Shown here in pieces: positions 14,967 through 23,154 of a stretch of DNA of 64,000 nucleotides. Position 1 is the stretch's first letter. Each line of letters opens with the position of its first letter. Made by a program: the position numbers and the translations under genes. The DNA is from Nocardia aurea (GTDB lineage Bacteria > Actinomycetota > Actinomycetes > Mycobacteriales > Mycobacteriaceae), in assembly GCF_003123685.1 (NCBI RefSeq), contig NZ_QCYJ01000018.1, positions 62,001-126,000 of the forward strand, in the 5' to 3' direction. The notes below the pieces were generated by a model. The model searched no databases. It was not told where the DNA came from and saw only the letters and a program-made list of their open reading frames with translations.

Positions 14967-15063
14967 CTTAAGGGTCGATGAGGTGCCAACTCGGATAAAG
15001 CGAAGGCATATATTGACTTGATCTCGTGGAAAGCGTGGCGAAGTACGTACTCGCCAACGATCT

Positions 15064-15079
15064 AGTGACCGCTGTTACA
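15064..15079. promoter_or_regulatory. CRP/GlxR-like site before the acyl-CoA synthetase
   Basis: AGTGACCGCTGTTACA matches the TGTGA-N6-TCACA consensus of actinobacterial cAMP-receptor proteins at 8 of 10 specified positions. It overlaps a TACACT -10-like box (15076-15081), a position that would block transcription. Confidence 0.4.
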
Positions 15080-15172
15080 CTATGGACCGTTCACTTCAGC
15101 GGCGACGGCACGACCGGCCGCAGCCCGCGATCCGTCACACCGCGCTACGTCACGACACGAAGGAATTCGCCG

Positions 15173-16717
15173 ATGTACCTCACCCAGGGCCTGCACCGCG
15201 CCGTGCAACAGAATCCCGACGGCATCATGACGATCTACGGCGAGCGGTCGACGACCTTCCGGCAGGCGGCCGATCGGGTGGCGCGACTGGCGGGCGGATT
15301 GCGCGGGCTCGGCGTCCGGGAAGGCGACCGGGTCGCGATCCTGGCCCTGAACTCCGACCGCTACAGCGAATACCTGCTCGCCGTGCCGTGGGCCGACGCG
15401 GTACTCAATCCGGTGAACATCCGGTGGAGTCCGGCCGAGATCACCTACAGCTTCCAGGATTCCGGCACCAGCGTGCTGTTCATCGATGACGCCTTCGCGC
15501 CGATGCTGCCCGCCATCCGCGCCGCCCACGAGGGGCTGACCGCCGTGATCCACTGCGGCGACGGGCCGACGCCGGAAGGCACCCTGTCCTACGAGGCGCT
15601 GGTGGCCGAATCCGAGCCGATCGAGGACGCGCGACGCGGCGGCGACCGCCTGGCCGGACTCTTCTACACCGGCGGCACCACCGGATTCCCCAAGGGCGTC
15701 ATGCTCAGTCACGCGAACCTGTTCGCGTCGACCCTCGGTTCGATCGCCACCGGCTATCTGTTCGGCCCCGACGGCCGGTACCTGCACGCGGCGCCCATGT
15801 TCCACCTCGCCGATCTCGCGGGCTGGATCGCGCAGACCGCGCTCGGCGGCACCCACGTGATGATCCCCGCCTTCGATCCGGTCGCCACCATGAAGGTGAT
15901 CGCCGCCCACCGCATCACCGGTTCGCTGCTGGTGCCGGTGATGATCCAGATGCTGGTCGACCACCCCGAGATCACCGAACACGATCTGTCGAGCGTGGAA
16001 CAGATCATGTACGGCGCGTCCCCGATCGCGCAGGCGGTGTTGGAACGCGCGATGAAGGTCTTCCCGAACGCCCGGTTCACCCAGGCCTACGGCATGACCG
16101 AACTGGCGCCGGTCGCGACGCTGCTCGGACCCGACGACCACCGCGACGGCCTGCTGCGCTCGGCCGGACGCTCGGCCCCGCACGCCGAGGTCCGCATCGT
16201 CGATCCCGAGGGCAACGAGGTCGCGCGCGGCGAGGTCGGCCAGATCGCGGTGCGCGGCGATCACGTCATGCTCGGCTACTGGAACCGGCCGGAGGAGACC
16301 GCGGCCGCCATCCGCGACGGCTGGATGCACACCGGCGACGGCGGCTACATGGACGAGCAGGGCTATGTCTTCGTGGTCGACCGGATCAAGGACATGATCG
16401 TCAGCGGCGGCGAGAACGTCTACTCCGCCGAGGTGGAGAACGCCGTGGCCGCGCATCCGAATGTCGCCGCGTGCGCGGTGATCGGCGTGCCGGACCAGGA
16501 ATGGGGCGAGCGGGTGCACGCGGTGATCGTCTGCGTTCCCGGCACCACGGTGACCGTCGAGGAGATCCGCGAATACGCCAAGGGGCTCATCGCGGGATAC
16601 AAGGCCCCGCGCACCATCGAACTGGCCGAGACGCTGCCGGTGTCGGGTGCGGGCAAGATCCTCAAACGCGAACTGCGCAAACAGTATTGGGGTGACGCCG
16701 ACCGCCAGGTGCACTGA
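15173..16717 (+). CDS. Acyl-CoA synthetase / AMP-forming ligase (FadD-like)
   Basis: A 514-residue member of the ANL superfamily. The P-loop YTGGTTGFPKG is near residue 164, YGMTE near 306, TGDGG near 387, the hinge RIKDMIVSGGENVYS near 404, and the catalytic lysine in GAGKILKR near 492. It activates a carboxylic acid, most likely a fatty acid, to its CoA thioester through an acyl-adenylate. The ATG at 15173 is preferred because AAGGA lies eight bases upstream and the protein begins like FadD13-type enzymes (MYLTQGLHRAVQQ). Control by the divergent double-TetR protein and a CRP-like site is inferred. Confidence 0.92.
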   Translation: MYLTQGLHRAVQQNPDGIMTIYGERSTTFRQAADRVARLAGGLRGLGVREGDRVAILALNSDRYSEYLLAVPWADAVLNPVNIRWSPAEITYSFQDSGTSVLFIDDAFAPMLPAIRAAHEGLTAVIHCGDGPTPEGTLSYEALVAESEPIEDARRGGDRLAGLFYTGGTTGFPKGVMLSHANLFASTLGSIATGYLFGPDGRYLHAAPMFHLADLAGWIAQTALGGTHVMIPAFDPVATMKVIAAHRITGSLLVPVMIQMLVDHPEITEHDLSSVEQIMYGASPIAQAVLERAMKVFPNARFTQAYGMTELAPVATLLGPDDHRDGLLRSAGRSAPHAEVRIVDPEGNEVARGEVGQIAVRGDHVMLGYWNRPEETAAAIRDGWMHTGDGGYMDEQGYVFVVDRIKDMIVSGGENVYSAEVENAVAAHPNVAACAVIGVPDQEWGERVHAVIVCVPGTTVTVEEIREYAKGLIAGYKAPRTIELAETLPVSGAGKILKRELRKQYWGDADRQVH

Positions 16718-16729
16718 CGTCGCTACCGG

Positions 16730-17245
16730 TCAGGCCGAACGGCCCGCCGCCGACCGCCGGTGCAGTTCGCGCAGGGTCTCGGCGAACTCCGGCACCGGGC
16801 CGAGCACCGGAATTCCCGGTGCGACAACGGTGATCGGCAGCGCGTGGAAAGCGGCCCGAGGTGCCTCCGTGTCCGCGAGCCAGTCCGCGAGCTGTGCGGA
16901 GGAACCGGCGTAGACGATGCGCCCGAGACCGACCAGCGCGTGCGCGGTCGAACACATCGGGCAGTGCTCGCCGGAGGTGTAGACGGTGGCGGCGGCCCGC
17001 TCCGCCGCGCCGAGATGGTCACGCGCCCAGCGGGCCAGCTCGATCTCGGGGTGGCGCAGCGGATCGTTCGCGCTCACCACGCGATTGCGATCCTCGGCCA
17101 GCACGATGCCGTCGGCGGCGACGAGCACCGACCCGAACGGGTGATCGCCCGCGTCCACCGCCTCGGCCGCGAGTTCGACGCAGCGGCGCAGATGCCGCAG
17201 ATCGGACTCGGTGAGTTCGGTCGCCGTACCCCGTCCGGATTCCAT
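16730..17245 (-). CDS. Nucleoside/guanine-deaminase-like cytidine deaminase family protein
   Basis: A 171-residue zinc deaminase. The zinc-binding and catalytic motif reads H65-P-E67 instead of the commoner HAE, and the second motif has C95 and C98 in HCPMCSTAHA. The order and spacing match the CMP/dCMP-type deaminase fold used by guanine deaminase and related nucleoside deaminases. It probably hydrolyses an amino group from a free base or nucleoside; the exact substrate is unclear. It converges on the acyl-CoA synthetase with a 12-base gap. Confidence 0.85.
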   Translation of the reverse strand: MESGRGTATELTESDLRHLRRCVELAAEAVDAGDHPFGSVLVAADGIVLAEDRNRVVSANDPLRHPEIELARWARDHLGAAERAAATVYTSGEHCPMCSTAHALVGLGRIVYAGSSAQLADWLADTEAPRAAFHALPITVVAPGIPVLGPVPEFAETLRELHRRSAAGRSA

Positions 17246-17366
17246 CGCACCACTCCGTTCCCGGTCGCATTCGATGACGTGCCGACTGAACAGTTCGACA
17301 GTAGCCCGATGGAATCCGGCCCGACCGTTCGACCGACTCGCGTCCTCGGGAACGAGCGGCGGCGGT

Positions 17367-18206
17367 TCAGAACAGCGTCATCGGTTCGGTCGGGATCGGT
17401 TCCGGCAGTGGTTCCAGTTCCGGCAGGCGCGCTCGGACCGCGTCGTGGAACCGGCGGGCCAACGGCAGTGAACTCGCGTTGTCGGGGGTGTGCACGAAAA
17501 CCGTCGGCGATCTACCCTCACGCAGCCAGGCGGTCACGACGTCCAGCCACGGTTCCCATCCGGCGACCGTGCGATCGGGGTCGTTTCGTCCGTGGTAGCG
17601 CACTATCGGGAATTCGGTGAGCGCGCGGGTGCGGCGCGGCACCCTCGGCTTCTTCGACCAGGCCTCCTGCTCGGCCGCGCCGACAGGCAGTCCGTCGAAG
17701 AGCACGGTGGTGTCGAAGGTGACCCATTCCGCGTCGACCCGGCCCAGCACCCGCTCCAACTGTTCGGCGACGCGCCGGTCCTCGAAGAACGCCGGATGGC
17801 GCACCTCGACGGCCGTCCGGCACGACGACGGCAGGCGGCGCAGGAATCCGGCCAGCGCCCCGAGGTCGTTCGGGCCGAACGAGCCGGGCAGCTGAACCCA
17901 CCACGCGTGCACCCTCGGACCCAGCGGTATCATCGCGTCGAGGAACGCGCGCAATTCGGCGTCGATCTCGACGAGTCTGCGTTCGTGGGTGATCGGCTTG
18001 GGCAGTTTCACCACGAAACGAAAATCCGGATCCGTCTGCGCCGCCCACGATTCCACAGTCCGCCGCGACGGCGTCGCGTAGAAGGTGGTGTTCCCCTCGA
18101 CCGCGTTGCACGAACCCGCGTAGACGCGCAATGCCTCGGCGGCGGGCAACTGCCCCTCCTGCCAGGCGGCGTGGCGCCACATCGCGCATCCCACGTGAAG
18201 CCGCAT
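17367..18206 (-). CDS. DUF72 family protein (YecE-like)
   Basis: A 279-residue soluble protein of the DUF72 family, a TIM-barrel fold of unknown function. Typical segments are the N-terminal HVGCAMWRHAAW, NAVEGNTTFYATPS near 34-47, FVVKLPKPITH near 64, WWVQLPGSFGP near 101 and AVEVRHPAFF near 132. The C-terminal VRYHGRNDP and VFVHTPDNASS segments are also typical. No ribosome site decides the start, but the first ATG gives the family's usual N-terminus. It stands alone on the minus strand. Confidence 0.9.
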   Translation of the reverse strand: MRLHVGCAMWRHAAWQEGQLPAAEALRVYAGSCNAVEGNTTFYATPSRRTVESWAAQTDPDFRFVVKLPKPITHERRLVEIDAELRAFLDAMIPLGPRVHAWWVQLPGSFGPNDLGALAGFLRRLPSSCRTAVEVRHPAFFEDRRVAEQLERVLGRVDAEWVTFDTTVLFDGLPVGAAEQEAWSKKPRVPRRTRALTEFPIVRYHGRNDPDRTVAGWEPWLDVVTAWLREGRSPTVFVHTPDNASSLPLARRFHDAVRARLPELEPLPEPIPTEPMTLF

Positions 18207-18265
18207 ACAGCGAAACTAGCGCACCGCGAATCCGCGCCTCTACCGGGCGATCATCGGCGCACGGG

Positions 18266-18616
18266 CTACCGGTGCGGCTTTCCGATCACCGTCATGACGC
18301 GGGCCGACAGATCCGGCCACGGCGGACGGCGCAGGAACACCACCAGCATCAGCACGGCACTGACCAGACCGATCAATTCACCGAACAGTGCGATACGGGT
18401 GCCGTCGTCGGCGGATTTCCACGTCACCTCGCCGTCGTGGACGACGAAGACGCCGACGGGGGTCGCGGTCTGGTGAACCGCGCCCTCCGCTTTTCGTTTC
18501 GCGCGGATCCGCGAGACGGTGACGATCGTCGTCCCGTCTTCGGTCTCGTACGGCTCACCGAACACCCGCGTACCGCCGTCCCTGTCGAACTGTTCCATGA
18601 GCTGGCGCAATGCCAC
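18266..18616 (-). CDS. GerW (YtfJ)-like protein with a C-terminal membrane helix
   Basis: A 116-residue protein. FGEPYETEDGTTIVTVSRIRAK resembles the GerW/YtfJ core, and VGVFVVHDGEVTW matches the usual PVAFLV strand. The glycine-rich loop of Bacillus YtfJ is missing, and a membrane segment (LIGLVSAVLMLVVFL) follows. The GTG start at 18616 is chosen because GGGGGATC precedes it; an ATG 18 bases in is the alternative, and the longer frame upstream has no ribosome site. In Bacillus the family acts in spore germination, which cannot apply here. It ends about 70 bases before the 18684 gene begins to overlap its upstream region. Confidence 0.65.
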   Translation of the reverse strand: MALRQLMEQFDRDGGTRVFGEPYETEDGTTIVTVSRIRAKRKAEGAVHQTATPVGVFVVHDGEVTWKSADDGTRIALFGELIGLVSAVLMLVVFLRRPPWPDLSARVMTVIGKPHR

Positions 18617-18683
18617 AGATCCCCCTCGATGTCGAAGTAGCTCTCCGATACTGGCACGGGTCGTGGCCCATCGCGAGCGGACC

Positions 18684-19997
18684 TCACACCTCGTCACCGC
18701 CCGCGCCGCCCGCCGCGGCGGGCGCGGGGAAGGTCACGGGGTCGACGTCGGCGAGCGGACGACGGCGCAGCAGGAGTAGACCGCACGCGGCGCCGACGGT
18801 GATCAGTATCGCCGCGAGCCCCGGCACCGAATTGTCCATCACCACCCCGGGGTCGGTGGTGAAGATCCGGCCGCGCATCGCGATCACGACGCCGGGAACG
18901 AACAGGACCGCGATGCTGAGCATCACGCTCGAACTCTGGCCGGGCAGCGCCGCGCCGAAGCTGTATCCGGTCAGCAGCGAGAGAACGAGCGTCCCGACGA
19001 TCGCCGCGCCCGGCACCGACGTATGCGGACCCGCGGCGACCGCGACGAATATCGACAGCGCCAACAGCCCGGCCATCGCCGCGACCGGAGACGGCCGTGC
19101 CATTCCGCACCACAATCCGAGCGCCATACTGGCGATGAGCAGCGGCACCAGCCATTCGGCCAGCGGAATCAGCACGATGGCGCCGCCGATCGCGGAGGTC
19201 GCCGAGCAGAGTTGGATCAACACGCCGTCGCGGCCGGGCAGCAACCAACCGACCACGAACGCCTTCACCACGACCAGCACCGAAACCAGCACGAGGTCCG
19301 GGGTGTCGTAACCGCTGGTCACCAACCATTCGGACATGACGACCGGCACGCTGACCGCGATGGCGGCGGCCAGGATCGGCCGCATCGGCAATTCGACGCG
19401 GATGGTGAGGTATCTGCGGGCCGAGCGGAACCGTCGCGCGCACCAGAGGACGAGCAGGGCGCCCGGCCAGATGAACCACAGTGACGGCGAGGCGATGATC
19501 CACCAGGCGATGGGCGCGAACTTCTCGCCACCGGCGTCGTCGACGGGTGACATCGTCAGACCGCCGGCGATGACGCTGGTGAGCGCGCCGAGGATGAACG
19601 CCAGCGTCATCGACAGGCGTACCGCCACGGCGGCCGCGGCTCCGCCGAGCACCAGCCCGCCCGCGAGCGAATCGATGAAATTCAGGGTGGTGAGCGGGAT
19701 CATCTCGGAAAACCTGCGCCCGAGTATGTGATTGGCGAGCAGCACCGCCATCCCGGACAGCGTCGCCACCCACGGGACCAGCAGCGATTCGGTGGTGCTC
19801 GTGAACACCGTGACGACCACGGCGACCAGACAGCCGACGGCGACGGCACGCGGGAGACTGGTCGCCAGCAACTCCATCTCGAGTGTCGCCGCGCCACGCG
19901 CCCACGACAGCGAGATCGGTGTCGTGAGCGCCATTCCACCGATCACGGCGCACACGAATGCGGTGATCACCTCGGTCAGCCTTGCGGCGCTACGCAC
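18684..19997 (-). CDS. Polytopic membrane protein, unknown function
   Basis: A 437-residue integral membrane protein with about ten to twelve hydrophobic helices and short polar loops. The ends are polar: MRSAARLTE at the start and a small Pro/Ala/Gly-rich cytoplasmic tail at the end. I cannot place it in a named transporter family. A glycine-rich segment (ILGALTSVIAGGLTMSP) may be a re-entrant loop. The GerW-like gene follows it in the same direction after about 68 bases, so the two may be co-transcribed. Confidence 0.75.
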   Translation of the reverse strand: MRSAARLTEVITAFVCAVIGGMALTTPISLSWARGAATLEMELLATSLPRAVAVGCLVAVVVTVFTSTTESLLVPWVATLSGMAVLLANHILGRRFSEMIPLTTLNFIDSLAGGLVLGGAAAAVAVRLSMTLAFILGALTSVIAGGLTMSPVDDAGGEKFAPIAWWIIASPSLWFIWPGALLVLWCARRFRSARRYLTIRVELPMRPILAAAIAVSVPVVMSEWLVTSGYDTPDLVLVSVLVVVKAFVVGWLLPGRDGVLIQLCSATSAIGGAIVLIPLAEWLVPLLIASMALGLWCGMARPSPVAAMAGLLALSIFVAVAAGPHTSVPGAAIVGTLVLSLLTGYSFGAALPGQSSSVMLSIAVLFVPGVVIAMRGRIFTTDPGVVMDNSVPGLAAILITVGAACGLLLLRRRPLADVDPVTFPAPAAAGGAGGDEV

Positions 19998-20631
19998 CTT
20001 CTCAACTTATCGGACCAGCGGCGGACGACATAAGGTTTACGCAGCAAAACGGCTATTTTCATCATGGAGACCACTCGGCGTCGCGCCCCCGCCCGACGGT
20101 CGGACCCACGCGGGTTCCGCCATGCGAATCGTCGCGCGCGGGCATCCCACACCCCGCGAGAGCGCACGCGATCGGAGGCACCGTTCACCCACGGAAACGG
20201 CTATGCGAATATCGATCAGCACACTCACAGCTATCACACGGGGGATGTCGTGGACGCGGACTCGCATCGAATACGCGATGGCGCCGTCGCGGGCGATCCA
20301 TCGACGGTGGGCATCGGGATTCCAGCACCGGACCCACCCTCACGAGCATCGACACCGCGAAACCGACGGCGCCCGAGACATTTCCGAAGCGAAGCGAATT
20401 GCGATGTCGGCGAACGTCTTTCGGTAGACGATCGGCCCGCACCCGAACTCGGGACGCTACACTCATTTACAGGTCGGATCTCCTATCAAATAATCGACAC
20501 GACACATGCGGGATTTCGTAGCCGGGAACAGCGCACTCGGCTACCGGAAAAAGTTGGGAGGCAAGGGGATTCACTATCGCAGCAGCACAGCCGACACCGT
20601 GCCGACCGGAGACCGTCACCGGAGGCACAGG
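19998..20631. other. 634-base region without a convincing gene
   Basis: Open frames here lack ribosome sites and actinobacterial codon use. It contains an AT-richer stretch at 20025-20065 (likely promoter side of the 19997 gene), a TACACT box at 20458-20463, and a 7-bp perfect hairpin at 20518-20544 (arms GTAGCCG and CGGCTAC) between that box and the gene at 20632. It therefore probably holds two divergent promoters and a leader of about 165 bases. Confidence 0.55.
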
Positions 20632-21060
20632 ATGATCGAGGGTTCGCACGGGTCCGACAGCGGGAGCACGGCCGATCATCGCGACCTCCCCGTCCCCGAC
20701 GCACCGGCGAGCCGCCTGCCGCCCAATCGCATGTGGACCGTCTCCGCGGTGGTCGTCGAGGGTGACGATCTCGCGCCACGGCACGGCGTCGTCGCAGCGG
20801 CCGATCTCGGGGACGCCGCCGAACAACTCTGCGAATACCTGCCGGAGACCCGGCCCGACGACGGTGACTACTACCTCGTCGCCAGGGAGGTACCCCTGAT
20901 GGCGCGCGGCGGCCCCCGCAGCGGCGGACAGGTCCCGCGCCGCACCTGGGTCAGCCCCATCCGACGCGACGACGACACCGGCCAGACCACCTACGGCCGT
21001 TGGACCGTCGCCGATGAACATCCGCATTTCCGCGGGCACGGCCCCGGCTACCTGAACTGA
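20632..21060 (+). CDS. Small soluble protein, unknown function
   Basis: A 142-residue acidic, proline-rich protein with no signal, membrane helix or known motif. The region from about residue 34 (MWTVSAVVVEGDDLAP) to 105 looks folded; the ends are probably flexible, and histidines cluster near the C-terminus (HPHFRGHGPG). The ATG at 20632 is chosen because CCGGAGGC precedes it; the frame upstream (from 20506) crosses a hairpin and lacks one. It converges on the CGNR gene with 13 bases between stops. Confidence 0.6.
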   Translation: MIEGSHGSDSGSTADHRDLPVPDAPASRLPPNRMWTVSAVVVEGDDLAPRHGVVAAADLGDAAEQLCEYLPETRPDDGDYYLVAREVPLMARGGPRSGGQVPRRTWVSPIRRDDDTGQTTYGRWTVADEHPHFRGHGPGYLN

Positions 21061-21073
21061 GGTCGGCACAAGG

Positions 21074-21574
21074 TCAGGCGCCGCGCCTGGTCCGGTGTTC
21101 GGCCACGTGCACGCGCGTGGAACAGCGCGTCGAGCAGAACCGGCGGCGGCCGTTGCGCGAGGTGTCGACGAAGACGAATGCGCAGTCCGGCCTCGCGCAG
21201 CGCCCGATACGGGCGGGATCCTCGCAGAACAGCGTCGCCAGCCCCGCCGCCGTGTATGCCTTGACCCGTTCGTCGGTCGGCGCGTCCTCGCGCGCGTAGT
21301 GCAGATGCGGCGCGCGGCCGTCGTGGGTGGAGATGTACGGGACACCCGCCGTCGCGGCCAGTAATTCGTTCAGCACGTCGACGCCGGGAGCGGTGAAGAC
21401 CGCGTCGAGCCGCACGATCCACCCGCGCAACTCGGCGACCTGGTCCGCGTCGAGTGTCCCGACCGGTTTGTACCCGGCGTCGCGGAGCAAGTCGGCGAGA
21501 TCGCGTTCGGGTTCCGCGTTGACCAGCAGCACCGCCAGTTCCGCCGCCGCGCCGCCGTAAGGGTTGAAATGCAT
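21074..21574 (-). CDS. CGNR zinc-finger protein (ABATE domain)
   Basis: A 166-residue putative transcription regulator. The C-terminal CGNR zinc finger has cysteines C126, C131, C147 and C151 (RCARPDC, then TSRNGRRRFCSTRCSTR) followed by a basic tail. The N-terminal 120 residues correspond to the ABATE stress-associated domain. Proteins of this type are common in actinobacteria, and their targets are usually unknown. A small zinc-ribbon-like frame begins 25 bases away in the opposite direction and may share its promoter. Confidence 0.88.
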   Translation of the reverse strand: MHFNPYGGAAAELAVLLVNAEPERDLADLLRDAGYKPVGTLDADQVAELRGWIVRLDAVFTAPGVDVLNELLAATAGVPYISTHDGRAPHLHYAREDAPTDERVKAYTAAGLATLFCEDPARIGRCARPDCAFVFVDTSRNGRRRFCSTRCSTRVHVAEHRTRRGA

Positions 21575-21599
21575 TGAGCCATTACATCAGGCTGGTCCC

Positions 21600-21788
21600 G
21601 TGATCGCTACCTGCCCCGCGTGCGCCTGGCCCTCCCCCGCTCCCCTGTCCTCGCACGGTCGCGTGCAGTACGCGAGATGCGTGTGCGGACAGTGGCTGAT
21701 CAGCGAATCCGGGCATGTGATCGCGACGGCGGGAGCGAGTGCGTTCGCCGAGGACCCGGCGAGGCCGGATACGGCGCGGACACGGTGA
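21600..21788 (+). CDS. Small zinc-ribbon-like protein
   Basis: A 62-residue frame, VIATCPACAWPSP then RCVCGQWL, with C5, C8, C27 and C29, consistent with a one-knuckle zinc-binding ribbon. The GTG at 21600 is the first reasonable start; an upstream ATG at 21564 overlaps the CGNR start. No good ribosome site is visible, so expression is uncertain. Its position back-to-back with a CGNR zinc-finger gene suggests joint control. Confidence 0.45.
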   Translation: MIATCPACAWPSPAPLSSHGRVQYARCVCGQWLISESGHVIATAGASAFAEDPARPDTARTR

Positions 21789-21831
21789 CCCGAGCAGTCG
21801 CCGACGGTGTTCGCCGGATCGAGCGCTTCGG

Positions 21832-23136
21832 TCAGATCGCGTGGCGGGGGCGGCGCGAGGAACGGCCCGCCGCGCCCGGTTTGTTCCGGTACATGGCCGT
21901 GTCGACCGCGTGCATCAGCGCGTCGACCGCGGTGGGCCGGTCCTCGACGAAAACCGTGCCGATACTCGCGCCGACCACGACCGGATAACCCGCGACGTCC
22001 AGCGGCGCGGCGAGCGTGCGGTGCAGTCGCGCGGCGACCGAGGACAGATACTCCTCGCTGTCGCAGTTCTCCACGAGCACGATGAACTCGTCGCCACCCA
22101 CCCGCGCCGCCAGCCCGCCCATCGATTCGACGGCGGCGCGCAGTCGCTGGGCGACATCGCGCAGTACCCGGTCACCGACGGTATGACCCCATTCGTCGTT
22201 GACCGCCTTGAACCCGTCGAGATCCAGGTAGCAGACGCCGAGCGGCGGTGTCGCGCCCGCCAGTCGATCGAAGAACTGCACCCGATTCGGCAGACCGGTG
22301 AGACTGTCGTGATTGGCGTCGTGCCACAGCCGGTCGGCGAGTTGTTTGCGTTCGGTGACATCGACGGCGACACCGGTCAGGAATTGGATATCGCCGGTCC
22401 GATCGCGAACCGCCGACATCGACAGGTCGATATAGGCGAGCGCGCCGTCGGGCCTGCGATGCTCGGTCTCCATCCGGAAACGCTCGGTCTCGCCCGCGAG
22501 CATGCGCTGCAATTGCGCGAAGGCGTGTCCGATATTGGCGGGCCCGAGCAGTTCGGCCACCGAACGCCCCGGCATGACCTCGGCGGGAATGCCGAGCATC
22601 TCACCGAAGGCCGCGTTGACGTCGAGCACTTCGCCCCGGATGTTGAGGATGCCGATGCCGACCGACGCCCCGGCGAAAACCGCCTGGAATCTGGCCTCGG
22701 AGAGCTGACGCCGCGCCTCGGCCTCCTGCGCCGCGGCGAGCACCGCGCTCAGCGTCCGCTCCTGCTCGCCCAGCGCAGCCGAGCGCAGGGCCCCGGTGAA
22801 ACCGGTGGCGAATTCGGCCGCCACCAGCACCGAACGATTGCGCACCGTGGGATAGCCAGGATCGGAGCGGTCGGGGCAGACGGCGTCGACCATGTCGCGG
22901 CAGATCACCAGCACCGACCGTCCGACCGCGATGGGGTCGCGGTAGTTCGCCGCGACGAGGGCCGAGGCGGCGCTGTGGGCGACCCGCAGATCCGCGGTGC
23001 CGCGCACCGCGCTGATCAGGGCTTCCCCCTGTTCGGCCAGCAGATCTTCGATCTGGGTCCTGGTGAGCGTAGGAGCCACCACGCCGTCGAGCGCGTCCGC
23101 CCAGCGGATTGCCACTTCGTTCAGACCCACTGTCAA
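21832..23136 (-). CDS. PAS-GGDEF protein (diguanylate cyclase)
   Basis: A 434-residue signalling protein. An N-terminal helical region of about 150 residues has no clear family. A PAS domain follows (about 150-270: FAGASVGIGILNIRGEVLDVN and VDVTERKQLADRLWHDA), then a GGDEF domain with an intact GGDEF motif near residue 346. No EAL domain is present, and the RxxD inhibitory site that usually precedes GGDEF by five residues is absent (MGGL instead). It should make cyclic di-GMP without product inhibition. The methyltransferase gene directly upstream on the same strand is 18 bases away, suggesting an operon. Confidence 0.9.
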   Translation of the reverse strand: MTVGLNEVAIRWADALDGVVAPTLTRTQIEDLLAEQGEALISAVRGTADLRVAHSAASALVAANYRDPIAVGRSVLVICRDMVDAVCPDRSDPGYPTVRNRSVLVAAEFATGFTGALRSAALGEQERTLSAVLAAAQEAEARRQLSEARFQAVFAGASVGIGILNIRGEVLDVNAAFGEMLGIPAEVMPGRSVAELLGPANIGHAFAQLQRMLAGETERFRMETEHRRPDGALAYIDLSMSAVRDRTGDIQFLTGVAVDVTERKQLADRLWHDANHDSLTGLPNRVQFFDRLAGATPPLGVCYLDLDGFKAVNDEWGHTVGDRVLRDVAQRLRAAVESMGGLAARVGGDEFIVLVENCDSEEYLSSVAARLHRTLAAPLDVAGYPVVVGASIGTVFVEDRPTAVDALMHAVDTAMYRNKPGAAGRSSRRPRHAI

Positions 23137-23154
23137 CCCCTGCCGCTGCCGCGG

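Larger units (their letters stand above)
14815..15172. other. Divergent intergenic region, TetR gene / acyl-CoA synthetase gene
   Basis: 358 bases with no gene. It contains an AT-rich patch (14938-14970) with a 17-bp dyad, a CRP-like site at 15064 overlapping a TACACT box at 15076, and the AAGGA ribosome site before 15173. A frame-open extension of the synthetase to 15026 exists but lacks a ribosome site. Confidence 0.7.

Noticed and set aside
18684..19997. Assignment of the polytopic protein to a ThrE-like exporter
   Set aside because: Hydrophobic layout is compatible, but none of the family's conserved residues could be identified by eye.
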